From NCBI GenBank assembly GCA_030374805.1, contig JARGSG010000024.1, forward strand, positions 62,001 through 126,000: DNA of 64,000 bases. The letters are read 5' to 3'. The translations under genes were made by a program, and so were the position numbers. The notes beneath the pieces are model-generated. The model saw only the letters and a list, made by a program, of their open reading frames with translations. It was not told the DNA's origin and ran no database searches. The DNA is from Gracilaria gracilis (taxonomy: Eukaryota; Rhodophyta; Florideophyceae; Gracilariales; Gracilariaceae). Of this stretch, positions 23,815 through 33,185 are shown piece by piece. The number at the start of each line of letters is the position of its first letter. Position 1 is the stretch's first letter.

Positions 23815-24623
23815 ATCTGAAGATGAAGACGGCAATGGCGATGTCTTCGAAACGACTCGTTTCTCGGAAACTATCGTGAGGAGGAACTCGGGGCGGGGCA
23901 ATCCGCCCGCGATGTTGGATTCCGGGGGATGTCCGACATGATGAAAGTACCGCAACCAAGCCGGAGAGCAAAAGAATCGGATGAAGGAGTCGTCGTTCGT
24001 GATTTGACTGGGAAGGGCTACGAAAGCCGCGGGGAAACAAGTACGTGTAGTGAACGAGCACATAAAGATTACGAGGCACGTCCAGTCGTCAGCACGCCGG
24101 AAAGGACAAGCGCGAGGATGCACCGTAGAGCTTGCAAACTCTGCTATGGTTTGGTGCCACAAACTTCAGCATCTTTAAGAGTTGCCCGTTTTGTTTGCGG
24201 TTGAACAGTGAACAGAAGCTTTGTAGATAGATACAGGGGTACGACGGTACAGGCTGGTTTGGCGGAGTAGCTAGAACACGTCACACGTGCTGCGATTTTG
24301 ACCAATTTCGTTTGATCCCCCACCCCGACAGCTGTGTGATCTGCGGTTACGAGCACGTCTTCCGAGTCGCAAGCTCCGACATCTTTGGAACCACCACACG
24401 CTTTCCTGCACACTTCACCAGCTCGCAACTTTGGCGAAACAACGCTTGACAGCATCTATTCTGCGACGCTTGCACTCTTGTACATTCTCTCCTTCCTTAC
24501 CTCAGGCTGCGCCTCGAAATGCCGTCAAACACAATGAAGGCTGGCTTCATTCAGTCAGGCATGTGCTGTCTTCGCCGTCAGACAACGCTGTACCACGTCT
24601 CAAGCACCGCACCAAACAAGATG

Positions 24624-25850
24624 CTATCGCCTCGTCGTCGTCGCGTTCGAATCTCGCACGTCCTCCAGTTTTGTAATGAACGAGTGTGCATTGGCAGCTT
24701 TTGCCGCCTCCACGATCATATCGTCACTTACGGGCGTTCCGTCAACGTGGTGCAGTCCGTATGCAATATTATCCCGCACTGCTCGATTAAATAGATCAGG
24801 TTCTTGCGCAACCAATCCCAGATGCTTTCGCACCCACTTCACGTCATACTCCACAATGTTGTTCTCATCTGTCATCAGGCATCCGCTGCGTACATCGTAG
24901 AACCGTTCCACAAGGCTTACTACTGTACACTTCCCAGATCCGCTCGCACCCACCAACGCCAGCGTCTGCCCGCTCTTCACCTCTACTGACATGCCGCGAA
25001 GCACAGCCACGTCAGGTCTCGTCGGGTACTCAAAGTACGCCTTTTTTATCCCCATATCACCATTGATCTTCTTCTTGAAGTCCAATTCCACAGTTGCATC
25101 AATCTTAGATTCACGATCCAGCAGTCTGAATATCCTCGTAGCTGCAATTTTCCACTTGCCCCAATCGGGCATGGTGCTCGAAAGGTTTCCAAGCATCAGC
25201 CCACCAAACAGTAAGCCCGTCACAGCTTTCATCAGCTCCGCGAAATCACAGTTTCCATTCCGCACAAATATTGAGCAAATCCGAAAGCCCACCGCCCAAA
25301 GAACTTGAGCTAAGAACTCCGATGCACCAAATGCAATACCAGCTATAAGAGCCGTTCGTCTTCCCTTGGCAATCGTCTTGTCCCTTTCCGCGTTGTACAT
25401 GTTCATAAACACCTCTTGCAAACCGATAGAGGCTACGGTTTCAAAGTTGTCCACTGCCTCCGACGCCACAGTCCCTGCCGCTGCATAACGAGTCTCGAAA
25501 GATGAAAAACATGGTGAAACCAATACCCAGACAAGTCACGAAGACTCTCTTCACGTCAGCCTTGTAGGCCTTATGAAGCTCCTTCTAATACCTCTGAGCC
25601 TCTGTTTCCTGGCCATTGTACGCGGTGACAACACGAATTAGAGCTATGACTTCGCTAGCAATGAAGCCACCACGACCATACGCGTTTGCTCCTTCCCCGA
25701 TACTCTCGGCCGCCATCTTGGCAAACACAGCACCTACGTAGTCCAATAAAACACTACATGTTCTCTTCGTCATCAATGTTCTAAACCGGAACAGGAACCC
25801 CTGTTCATTCAGGACGGCGTAGATTACGAGCGCGGATAATATCCACCAGC
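24624..25850 (-). pseudogene. ABCB-type (MDR/P-glycoprotein) transporter copy, contracted and broken
   Basis: Starting near 25850, QGLLLLLSGISWWILSALVI and GGFIASEVIALIRVVTAYNG are from the first transmembrane domain of a full ABCB exporter. After a stop near 25586 the sequence jumps to AGTVASEAVDNFETVASIGL, the equivalent part of the second half, and continues to a nucleotide-binding domain with YFEYPTRPDVAVLRGMSVEV, Walker A GASGSGKCT and the Q-loop LVAQEPDLFNRAVRDNIAYG. The first nucleotide-binding domain has been lost, probably by recombination between the two similar halves. The sequence stops before the ABC signature and Walker B. Intact relatives pump lipids or drugs across membranes. 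It lies between the Dicer copy and the transposase. Confidence 0.82.
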
Positions 25851-25859
25851 TTATCCCGC

Positions 25860-27044
25860 TTAGTAGTAGTAGTAGACCTTGGCACGTACAAAACATAGGC
25901 TTGCTCTTCCTCTCCAGAGTGCATCATTTGATTCCTTGCAGGTGGAGTACCACTTCTGAACGTCTTCCTCCATATTCCGCACTTCCAATATAGAAAACAC
26001 CGGACTCCTTTCTTCACCTTCCTGAATGCAGTAATTTTGAAGCTTCATGCAGAGAACGACGATACTCGCGTTCTTATTGACATCAAAGTTAAGCTGCTTC
26101 TGAAGTATCCTCCACCTAGCAACCAGACGTCCAAAAGCCTGTTCGACATGAACGCGCATTGAAGAGAGGAAATAGTTAAAAGCTTTTTCATAATAAAAAC
26201 GCACCTGCGAGGCGGGAATTGGAGTTATCAAGTAATCAGTGCACACATACGCCTCGTATTCTACTATCCAGAACTCCACTGGTAAACCGTTACTGCGCAG
26301 GTATGTTGAAAGTTTTGGCGACGCGTAGGCAAGTGAGTCGTGCGTTGAACCGAGGCACTTGACCAAAACGAAAAGAAACCTACCTTCTGCATCGACTACC
26401 GATTGTACTGGAAGAGCGTAGTACCCCTTCCGGCACCAGTATTCGGCTGGATACCTGTTTGGCGCCTTTATCTACATGGTGATGCCATCGATAGCGCCAA
26501 TACAGCCCGACAATGGGCTTACTGTCGACTGGGACATTTTAAACCCGTTTGACAGCTTCTGTCGGTCTTCGAACGATTGCGGTATACCTGGAAGCCGCAG
26601 CAAATTGGACAAATCTGGGCATGTCTCATAAAAGACATAACAAACTGTAGAACACTGTGTTCTATACAGCTGATAAACAGTGTCACTTGTTTTTCCGGTT
26701 AGAAGGCTGAGAGTAATTTCCACTCGCATGGCCGGAGATAAGGCCAGTCTCCGCCTGCGTTTTCCCATGTTGACATCTTTGTTGATAAGAGGGGCTACGA
26801 GTTCGACAAGCTTGTAGAATGATTTGCGATTCATTTTATAGTCGCGTTTGAAGGTCGTCAGGCTCAAAAAATTTGAAATTGACTCAAATGTCGTATTCTT
26901 ACGGGCGAAAGTAGGACAAAGGTAAGATTTGGTAGATGCGGTTCTGCGAAAAGTAAGTTGCTGCGCAATACCTAGGCGCACTCGATGGTGACGGTTGGAA
27001 TCGATATTTGCTAGCACCACGGCAAATGAGATGTTCTTTATCAT
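25860..27044 (-). pseudogene. Harbinger-type transposase (DDE_Tnp_4), one in-frame stop
   Basis: ATG 27044 opens MIKNISFAVVLANIDS. A helical N-terminal part has YKMNRKSFYKLVELVAPLI and ALSPAMRVEITLSLLTGKTS. The catalytic triad is visible: Asp in SPLSGCIGAIDGITM, Asp in CLGSTHDSLAYASPK, and Glu in SMRVHVEQAFGRLVARWRIL. A single TAG near 26473 directly after GITM interrupts the frame; the sequence after it (KAPNRYPAEYWCRKGYYALP) continues the domain. The protein ends in repeated TAC codons (four Tyr). The gene sits about 200 bases inside the right terminal repeat, as expected for the mobilising gene of the element. It belongs to a different branch from the Plant_tran-type copy at 3100-4438. Confidence 0.85.
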
Positions 27045-27226
27045 GTCGGCTCCGCGATCGCCAGTGCTCTCGTGACCTGATCATCGGCTCGAAAAGAAAT
27101 GGCGCATATTACGGAGCACAAAGCAAGAACGTTTTTGGCCTTGCTTTCTAGAAGGGTACGCACCTGCTCCTTAATTTACAGTCCATTACATTAAGCGCTT
27201 CAAACATTCACGCCTACGAAGCGTAA

Positions 27227-27250
27227 ACGTTCACCCTTGTTTAGACACCG
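27227..27250 (-). repeat. Right terminal inverted repeat of the composite transposon
   Basis: Reads CTTGTTTAGACACCG at its outer end, the reverse complement of the left end. CTCAG of the Copia LTR follows at 27252-27256. Confidence 0.9.
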
Positions 27251-27256
27251 CCTCAG

Positions 27257-27312
27257 TCATCAACAACAAGCATCATTTTATTCAACCTTTTATCTGCGCA
27301 CTTTGCGCCACA
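27257..27312 (+). repeat. 3' LTR of the Copia element, right piece
   Basis: TCATCAACAACAAGCATC through GCGCCACA matches 9534-9589 of the 5' LTR with one difference. The target duplication GTCGG follows immediately. Confidence 0.92.
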
Positions 27313-27985
27313 GTCGGGCTCGCAATTTCCCTCGCAGCCAGTCAACAACCCTTAAAAGTTCTACCCATATTTGATTGGTCGTAGACACCGGCAGGAGAAT
27401 CCTCTCTTTCACCCTCAATTGCCCAGGCAGGAAATTCCAGCTGTGCAACATGGACGATGCAACATCATGTCCAAGATGGACATATTGGGTCCATCAAAGA
27501 ATTCCTAAAATCCTTGAGCTCCGAAGTAGATGTCCCTTACAGGAAGAAGGGGTTCTCACCCCGGTTACACATCTACGTATGTAACCTCATCGTGTTTTTT
27601 TCGCAGTATGCAGATAAAGAGAAAACTCCTCGACTGGCCAGTGTAGCTCTAAAATGTCGTGGTCCACGTGCACCACCGCCACTGGGGGTTAGGGTACGCC
27701 GCGCGCGCGCACTCACGTCGTGCACCAGCCCGCCACCGCCACCGTCGCCGTTGCTTTTGATACCGTTGTTGCCGTTGCCACCGCCACCGCCACCGTCGCC
27801 GTTGCTTTTGATACCGTTGTTGCCGTTGCCACCGCCACCGTCACCGTTGCCTTTACTACTGTCGTTGCCGTTGCCACCGCCACCGCCACCGCCACCGCCG
27901 TCGGCACCCGCCACCCCGCCGCCCTGCCGCGCACCCCAGTCACATCAATGGATGGCCCCGTGAGCCTGGCGTCGGCGCCGTCGCC
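27313..27985. repeat. Flank with CCGCCAC / CCGTTG simple-sequence tract
   Basis: The first 400 bases hold no recognisable gene. From about 27730 to 27910 the sequence is built of CCGCCACCG and TTGCCGTTG triplet-type units, including two nearly identical 50-base blocks (about 27750-27850) each containing CTTTTGATACCGTTG. Long open frames exist on both strands here only because the unit is a multiple of three. It adjoins the zinc-finger pseudogene and may have been its 5' coding part. Confidence 0.6.
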
Positions 27986-28957
27986 GTGAACGCTCGAGAC
28001 GGCGTACCAGTACGCGACGCCGCATGCCATCCACCCGGCCGACTGGACGGCAAGCCGCTGTTCACCTGCCCATTCCCGTCGTGCGCCAAGAAGTTCTCTA
28101 AGCTTTTCAACCTCAAGGCGCACCTGCGCGTGCACACGGGCGACAAGCGCTTCGCGTGCGTGTACTTGGGCTGCTTGCCCTGCTTCATGCGGAAGAGCTC
28201 GCTCAACAGGCACCACACCGGCCACACGCGTCGGTAAGCGCACATGGGCAAGCGCTCGGCCAAACTCGCAGCCGTCGCGCTGGCGCAAGCTGCCAACGCC
28301 ACGCCTTCGCTCATCTCTGAATCTTCGTGCGCGTCCGTGCCCGCGCATACGCATCCAGCCCCGCGCGCACTGCCCGCGCCGCCGTTCCGCCGCGAGTCGT
28401 AGTCGTACCATCCGTCCGTGCAACCCCGGCCTCCGTCTGCCGCACCGATGCCCGCGTAAGCCCCCGTCACCTAGGCGAGCTCGGCGCCGCTGCCGAACGC
28501 GCCCCATCCACCGCCGCCGCTGTCGTGCATTTCGGCGTCGCTAGTGCCCGCAGACTCCGCGCTGTTGCATGCAGTGGCGCCGGCGCTGTCGCACTCGCGG
28601 ACCCTGCCGAACAGTCAGCGTGCACATATGCCACCTACAGACACGCCACTCACACACACGTAATACGTTAATACACTCTGCGCACTGTCGCCCGCCAAGT
28701 TGGAGCCGCATGAGCAGGCGCATGCGCAGGGGCAAGCGCCGCCGCTGCTACACAGCGCTCAGAGCGGTGTGCTGTGCGTGCCGTCGCCGTCTGCGCCGGC
28801 GGGTGTGACGCCCACGCCGCTCACGCCAGCGCTCGAGCTGCTGTGGCAGAAAGGGTCGAAAGGCAGCCGTTGTTGGTTGAAGAATGCATTGTGTGAAGGA
28901 GGAACTATTCCTGCAGGGTCATATGGTGAAAAGCGATGTACTGGTGTGCTACTGTGA
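27986..28957 (+). pseudogene. C2H2 zinc-finger protein gene, broken
   Basis: One frame from 27986 to TGA 28957 contains a tandem pair of C2H2 fingers: FTCPFPSCAKKFSKLFNLKA then HLRVHTGDKRFACVYLGC, with the second finger ending SSLNRHHTGHT. The TGEK-type linker is present as TGDK. Such proteins bind DNA. The frame is then interrupted by TAA at 28235 and by four further stops (near 28398, 28456, 28471 and 28668), while the intervening sequence stays Ala/Pro/Ser-rich and coding-like. The GC content is far above that of the transposon next door. The start is not fixed; the second finger has extra spacing between its cysteines. The first TAA lies in GGTAAGC, so an intron donor cannot be excluded there. 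Confidence 0.65.
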
Positions 28958-29174
28958 AACTGGCGGAGGGAAAACGCCTGGGAGGCGCGCGTGCGGCGAC
29001 TAATGCATTCATGATGAGATAGTGTAAAAGCTCTCCGAACTGGTCCTTAAGAAGAGCCGAGTAGGGAAAGGCACGATTTGTATTTGGTTGTGGAGACATG
29101 GAAAAAAGGTTGTTGGAATGCTGTTGGATAAGGTTGGAGTACAGTAGGAATTGTGTTCTTGAGTAAACATGTAA

Positions 29175-29359
29175 TGAGCGGGTCAATGTACTCGCGGGTT
29201 ACCTGAAACTTTCAAGAGCAAGGCGTCTAGGAATCTGGTCGGGGTCTGGCTTACCCCGACCAGAATCCTACTTCCTGGCAACAAGAAAGTCTACTTGTAA
29301 ACTTTCTATTCGAGCAAAGCGCACTAGTCTAGGAATTTAGGAATTCTTGGATGGACCCA
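29175..29359 (+). repeat. 185-bp dispersed repeat, copy 2
   Basis: Same unit as 4659-4843. In this copy the central hairpin is perfect: CTGGTCGGGG, a 9-base loop, CCCCGACCAG. The flanks show no target duplication. Confidence 0.75.
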
Positions 29360-29749
29360 TTGACAGTCAGGGGGAAGGCAAGCAAGGGTTGTGATCCTGT
29401 CTTGTTGCACAAGCAGGCATTGAATCCGGGAATACTGTACATAGATACCGTTGCGGTACACATCTCAAGCACATTAGCATGATGTAGGAAACCCATTGAT
29501 TCGCCCCTAATGTGAACAGTGGTAAGTTGTTTACAGGCAAAGCTCGTTGCCGTGTGTAGCGCAGAAGTTACAACGACTCTCAAACACCCAGATGCGGCTC
29601 ACACTGTTATCTATATGTCATCTACGTGAAATGTTCGAAGTTCGGACTCTGAACCTGGGTCACCTATAATCGCCATCAACATTCGTTGATGGCTGTTCAG
29701 TCTCAGAACATCAGAACATGTTGCTTAAGCTCACGCTCTCTGGGCCTCG
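29360..29749. other. Upstream region of the membrane protein gene
   Basis: No RNA gene or repeat seen. A minus-strand open frame at 29329-29583 has no recognisable motif and overlaps the repeat. Probably the promoter and 5' UTR of the gene starting at 29750. Confidence 0.35.
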
Positions 29750-31243
29750 ATGTTTCCTCTTCTACCGAGCCAAAAGCTTGTATTTCTATGGTTCCCCGTC
29801 TTTCTATTTCACACATCATATGCGTTACCAACGAGGATTATTCCTCCGCCCAACAGCCGGAACTTGTCAGTGAATCTTCCTCCTTGGGCTGAGGGTCGTC
29901 TATTTGCGATATCCGACACTGCACCGTTCGCCCATCATTTGAAGCATGATCCTGATTATATCAATTCCGTTCGCTTGCTCACTGACTTTTTTTCCTTAGT
30001 TGAGGAACAAATCAACCTTGTTCGTGTTAGCAGTGCTTCTAATGGGTACGGTGCACCATGCAATGTGAGGCCTAAATCATGGCATACTGCTACGCACTAC
30101 GTTGCTTCAAATCGAGGCTGGCCAGTTTCTGAAGTGAATGAGTCTACTTGTATCACCGATTTTTATGGAGTCCCAGCCTCATTTCCTCTCCCTGTCGAGC
30201 GAATGCGGGAAATACTTGGACAAGGAGGTTCATCTGTCCGCAAATTTGCATACCGCATCATGCTGGATTCAGTGGGAAACTGGACGAATACAGAAGTCGA
30301 CGTCAGCCTACCTTTCGAATTTCCATCGCAAACCTGTGACCTAAACAACTATGGTGGCTTTCGTCTTCATAGAAAATGGCGCTCTTTTATTTCTCTCACC
30401 AATGAGCCAAGTTATGTACATCTCCCAGATGGCGAACGGTTATCGATGAGCGAAGTGCACAGAGTTGAGAAAGGACAGATTGTCCCTGCGTTAATGACAT
30501 TACCAATTAACCCGGGCACAGGCGAAGAGCATAGCGTAACTGACCGTGCTACGACTATCATGGCTGCATGGGGTGGGTCTGTAAATCCGTTTTCTAGGTT
30601 TGAGCCTTCTACTGCTCATATCAACGTGGGTTTGAAAGCAGCACTAGCAAAGGGGACCCATTTTGTACAGCAGATGGAAGATGCAATACTAGCCTCGAAC
30701 GTCGCTATACTTGCATTTCCTCTAGTGCTGAGCCTGGTTCCAGTGTCGCTAGTCACAAGGTGTGAAAAATGGAGAATGGTGGTCTATGTGCTACTGAGCG
30801 ATATACTAACTGCTTTGCCCATGCTCATAAAAGGAATTGAACTTTGGAGCATTGGAAACGCACGCTTCACAGAAGTAGTAACTCGCGTCGGCGATACTTT
30901 TGACAGCGAAACAATTGCTGCCGAGATGTGGATTGCTAGCTGTCGAGTGGGACACAACGCGCAAACCACTGGCATTGTACTTGTCACCGTGGCCTTTCTA
31001 GCGATGGTTTTTGGAGTGCTGTTAGAGGTGATCGCCAGGTCATGGGTGTCAAGAGCAAGAAGAAGGAGGCAAGCAGAGATGGAGGAGATAAAATATGTGG
31101 AACAGTTGGAACGAACTGCTTGGAAGTACTCCTGCGAACTTTATCAGCCTGGGGCGTGGAAGATGCAAGATCAAGCCTCCAGACTGCCAGGAAAATGTGT
31201 GCACGATACATGGACACCAATATCGCCATGGCAAACACCATGA
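29750..31243 (+). CDS. Unrecognised secretory membrane protein with three predicted helices
   Basis: 497 residues from ATG 29750, one uninterrupted frame. I do not recognise the family. Residues 1-26 look like a signal peptide (LVFLWFPVFLFHTSYALP). Residues 27-315 form a large non-membrane part with four cysteines between 104 and 196 and several Asn-X-Ser/Thr sites, consistent with a lumenal or extracellular domain. Three hydrophobic segments follow at about 316-336, 342-362 and 408-430 (GIVLVTVAFLAMVFGVLLEV). A basic and charged cytosolic tail starts RSWVSRARRRRQAEMEEIKY. Membrane topology is inferred from hydrophobicity and the positive-inside rule. It stands alone at the border between the transposon-rich region and the gene island, with no overlapping partner. 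Confidence 0.75.
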   Translation: MFPLLPSQKLVFLWFPVFLFHTSYALPTRIIPPPNSRNLSVNLPPWAEGRLFAISDTAPFAHHLKHDPDYINSVRLLTDFFSLVEEQINLVRVSSASNGYGAPCNVRPKSWHTATHYVASNRGWPVSEVNESTCITDFYGVPASFPLPVERMREILGQGGSSVRKFAYRIMLDSVGNWTNTEVDVSLPFEFPSQTCDLNNYGGFRLHRKWRSFISLTNEPSYVHLPDGERLSMSEVHRVEKGQIVPALMTLPINPGTGEEHSVTDRATTIMAAWGGSVNPFSRFEPSTAHINVGLKAALAKGTHFVQQMEDAILASNVAILAFPLVLSLVPVSLVTRCEKWRMVVYVLLSDILTALPMLIKGIELWSIGNARFTEVVTRVGDTFDSETIAAEMWIASCRVGHNAQTTGIVLVTVAFLAMVFGVLLEVIARSWVSRARRRRQAEMEEIKYVEQLERTAWKYSCELYQPGAWKMQDQASRLPGKCVHDTWTPISPWQTP

Positions 31244-31420
31244 AGCTGTGAAAAACTGTTCTTTAAAGATCTTATGAGGACCGCGCAGTTGTTATTGGAG
31301 TCAATAACATTCTCACGAATTAACGAACAGTTGTGGGATGCTGGTTTGGTACGAGAGGTTTTCTATTCAATTACTACAGATCTTCTTTGTTATGGACACC
31401 GTGTTCTAATTCCTAATAGA

Positions 31421-31443
31421 TCTCTCTCTCTCTCTCTCTCTCT
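31421..31443 (+). repeat. (TC)n microsatellite
   Basis: About 11 uninterrupted TC units. Confidence 0.95.
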
Positions 31444-33185
31444 GTGATACGGGCGCGGTAGTCCTAATAGATCATCCTTCTACTTCTACGAAACAACGAT
31501 TGGTTCACCTGTTTTGCAAGTTGTTGGTGCTTTTTTTTCGAATGGAGGGTGAAAGGGATTGTGGTTGGGATTGCAATGAGGATTGCATTGAAGCAAAGGA
31601 TTGGAAATCGGAATTGCAAGGTGTTGGGAGAATTGCGACCCGTTGCAATCCGATTTTCCCTATCCTTGATAGGGTGTATCGCACCTCTGCGTCTATAATT
31701 TGAAATTGGAACTATATCGGACCAGGAACGCGGATTACTTCTCTTTACTCGCACACAATTACGAATGGAACATCCGAAATACTCTAACGGTATGTCTTCA
31801 GTAGCTGAATGTTCAGGCCCTGGGCATAATGACTAATAAAACATCCATGCCTTTCATTTCGAACCCCACACGAAAGCAATTAGAATGCGAACCCTCAACT
31901 AACGATGGCAGAATTCTAGTCAAGCCTTTGCTCATAACTGTACCACGGGTAAGAGGGCTAACCTTCTCAGGGCCACTGAAGAGCCCCACTGGAGAAAGGG
32001 CAACGAAGGCTATCGAAGACCAGTATAAAGACCATCCAGTCCAGTCGCTCTTCCCTTGCTACTCGCATCAACCGGCAACCCCCGAAACGGCCACAACAAC
32101 AACCGGCGAAAACAATTCCATCCCACTATACTTCTTTTCTCCTTTGCTTTGCAAGTATCTCATCATCTCATCAATCCGGACCGTTCGGCTCTTGAGCTAA
32201 CCGTTACTTCTTCTAGATATACAGGTTTTCGTTTCAATCATTGCGCGAAGATCTTCGTTCTGCTTCCAGTTTCCCCTAGGCTCTCCTGCTCTGGCTTCGT
32301 GTTGTACTACCGATTCAGATCTACAACAATCTGTCTCTCCCTCTTCCGTCTCGTTGCAGTACCGAGTCGGATCCATGTACAACGGTAATACATAAAAAAA
32401 AACTCTTCATATACCCTTTCTCCTGTCACTTCTTGTCACTCAGTATTGCGGCTCAAGAATGCGGACGTTTTTCTTTATCACAGTCCTCATTTTATTGTGA
32501 GTTACTGTAGAAAGTCACATAGGCGACAGCAGAACAACCTCCGAGCAAAGCTTGAGGAGAACCAACAGTTAGGAAGAAAACGCTTAGGGCAGCCAAAAGC
32601 CGAAACAGCCGGCCGCGCTGCCGGAAAAAAGCATGAAGCCACCAAAGCATGAAACTCGAACCCTTTTGAGCAGCTGACAACCATACCTTCTCTAGATATC
32701 ATCTGAGCCGTTCGAAAAATGTTGCCCCAGGAATTCGAAAGACGTTTGGGAGCACTAAAGCATTTGATGTTGAGAACGTCGTTGGAGAAATCAAGAAGCA
32801 ACCTAATGGAAACATTGAAGTGCAAACCCAATCGATGCCCAGAAATTTACAGCGCGTAGTTGCCCTTCGAAGACAGGGATAGGAGGTCCATCTGGAAGTT
32901 TGAAACTATTAGGATGATGTTTCGAGTCTATACAAGCCCGGAGACCTTGAAATCAACGTCAATCATTGACGGAAAGGTGACAAAGTTCCTGGCAAAAGTG
33001 CTTAGAACTGTGCTTTTCCCAGAGGTGATACTGAGCGAGTGAACCAAAAGAAAAACCATTACGTTGACTGTGCTGCCCTGTCATCTCTGCGACCCTCTCG
33101 CTTCGATATCGTCTCCATCTGATGTCATCTTGGCGTTCAGCACTAGAAAAGCCACCAGAGCTTAATGAGCTCGCTTAAGTTAAGC
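31444..33185. other. Gene-free stretch
   Basis: No gene recognised in about 1.7 kb. The part 31530-31670 is rich in GGATTG and TTGCAA variants and reads as decayed simple sequence. Short open frames at 31829-32200 and 32446-32652 have no recognisable motif. The final part is the 3' flank of the TPR-like gene on the minus strand. Confidence 0.45.

Larger units (their letters stand above)
16077..27251. mobile_element. 11.2-kb Harbinger-like composite DNA transposon carrying three broken host genes
   Basis: The ends are inverted copies of CGGTGTCTAAACAAG and extend to about 24 bp with one mismatch. They break the Copia 3' LTR exactly, with CTCAA on the left and CTCAG on the right as target duplication (read as 3 bp, TCA, it would also fit Harbinger). 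The left end has four CGTGAACG motifs within 110 bases. Inside, an ORF1-like gene points inward from the left and a DDE_Tnp_4 transposase inward from the right, the usual two-gene Harbinger kit. Between them lie a class II DAHP synthase fragment, a near-complete Dicer and an ABCB transporter, all broken. Because both ends abut halves of one LTR, the host sequences must have been brought in by the transposon or have entered it afterwards. Confidence 0.82.
9361..27312 (+). mobile_element. Copia (Pseudoviridae-type) LTR retrotransposon, broken, its 3' LTR split by a DNA transposon
   Basis: A 229-bp LTR (9361-9589) recurs as two pieces at 15904-16076 and 27257-27312, separated by an 11.2-kb transposon. 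Flanking 5-bp target duplications GTCGT (9356-9360) and GTCGG (27313-27317) agree at four of five bases and fix the outer ends. The LTR starts TGTAGCC and ends GCCACA and holds a TATAAAA box. Interior parts in order are a leader with an intron-like segment, an extra zinc-finger ORF, gag with a zinc knuckle, aspartic protease, integrase, reverse transcriptase and RNase H; integrase before reverse transcriptase is the Copia order. The element is a fossil with several breaks in gag-pol. About nine differences between the LTRs (roughly 4 percent by eye) point to a fairly old insertion. No clear tRNA primer site was recognised; a purine-rich stretch precedes 15904. Confidence 0.9.

Noticed and set aside
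27713-28507. Long Arg/Gly/Val-rich frames on the minus strand
   Set aside because: They arise from GC-rich triplet repeats and the reverse strand of the zinc-finger relic; no motif.
31829-32200. A 123-codon plus-strand frame in the gap after the membrane protein
   Set aside because: No motif, no coding-like periodicity visible by eye, and no neighbour that would suggest a function.
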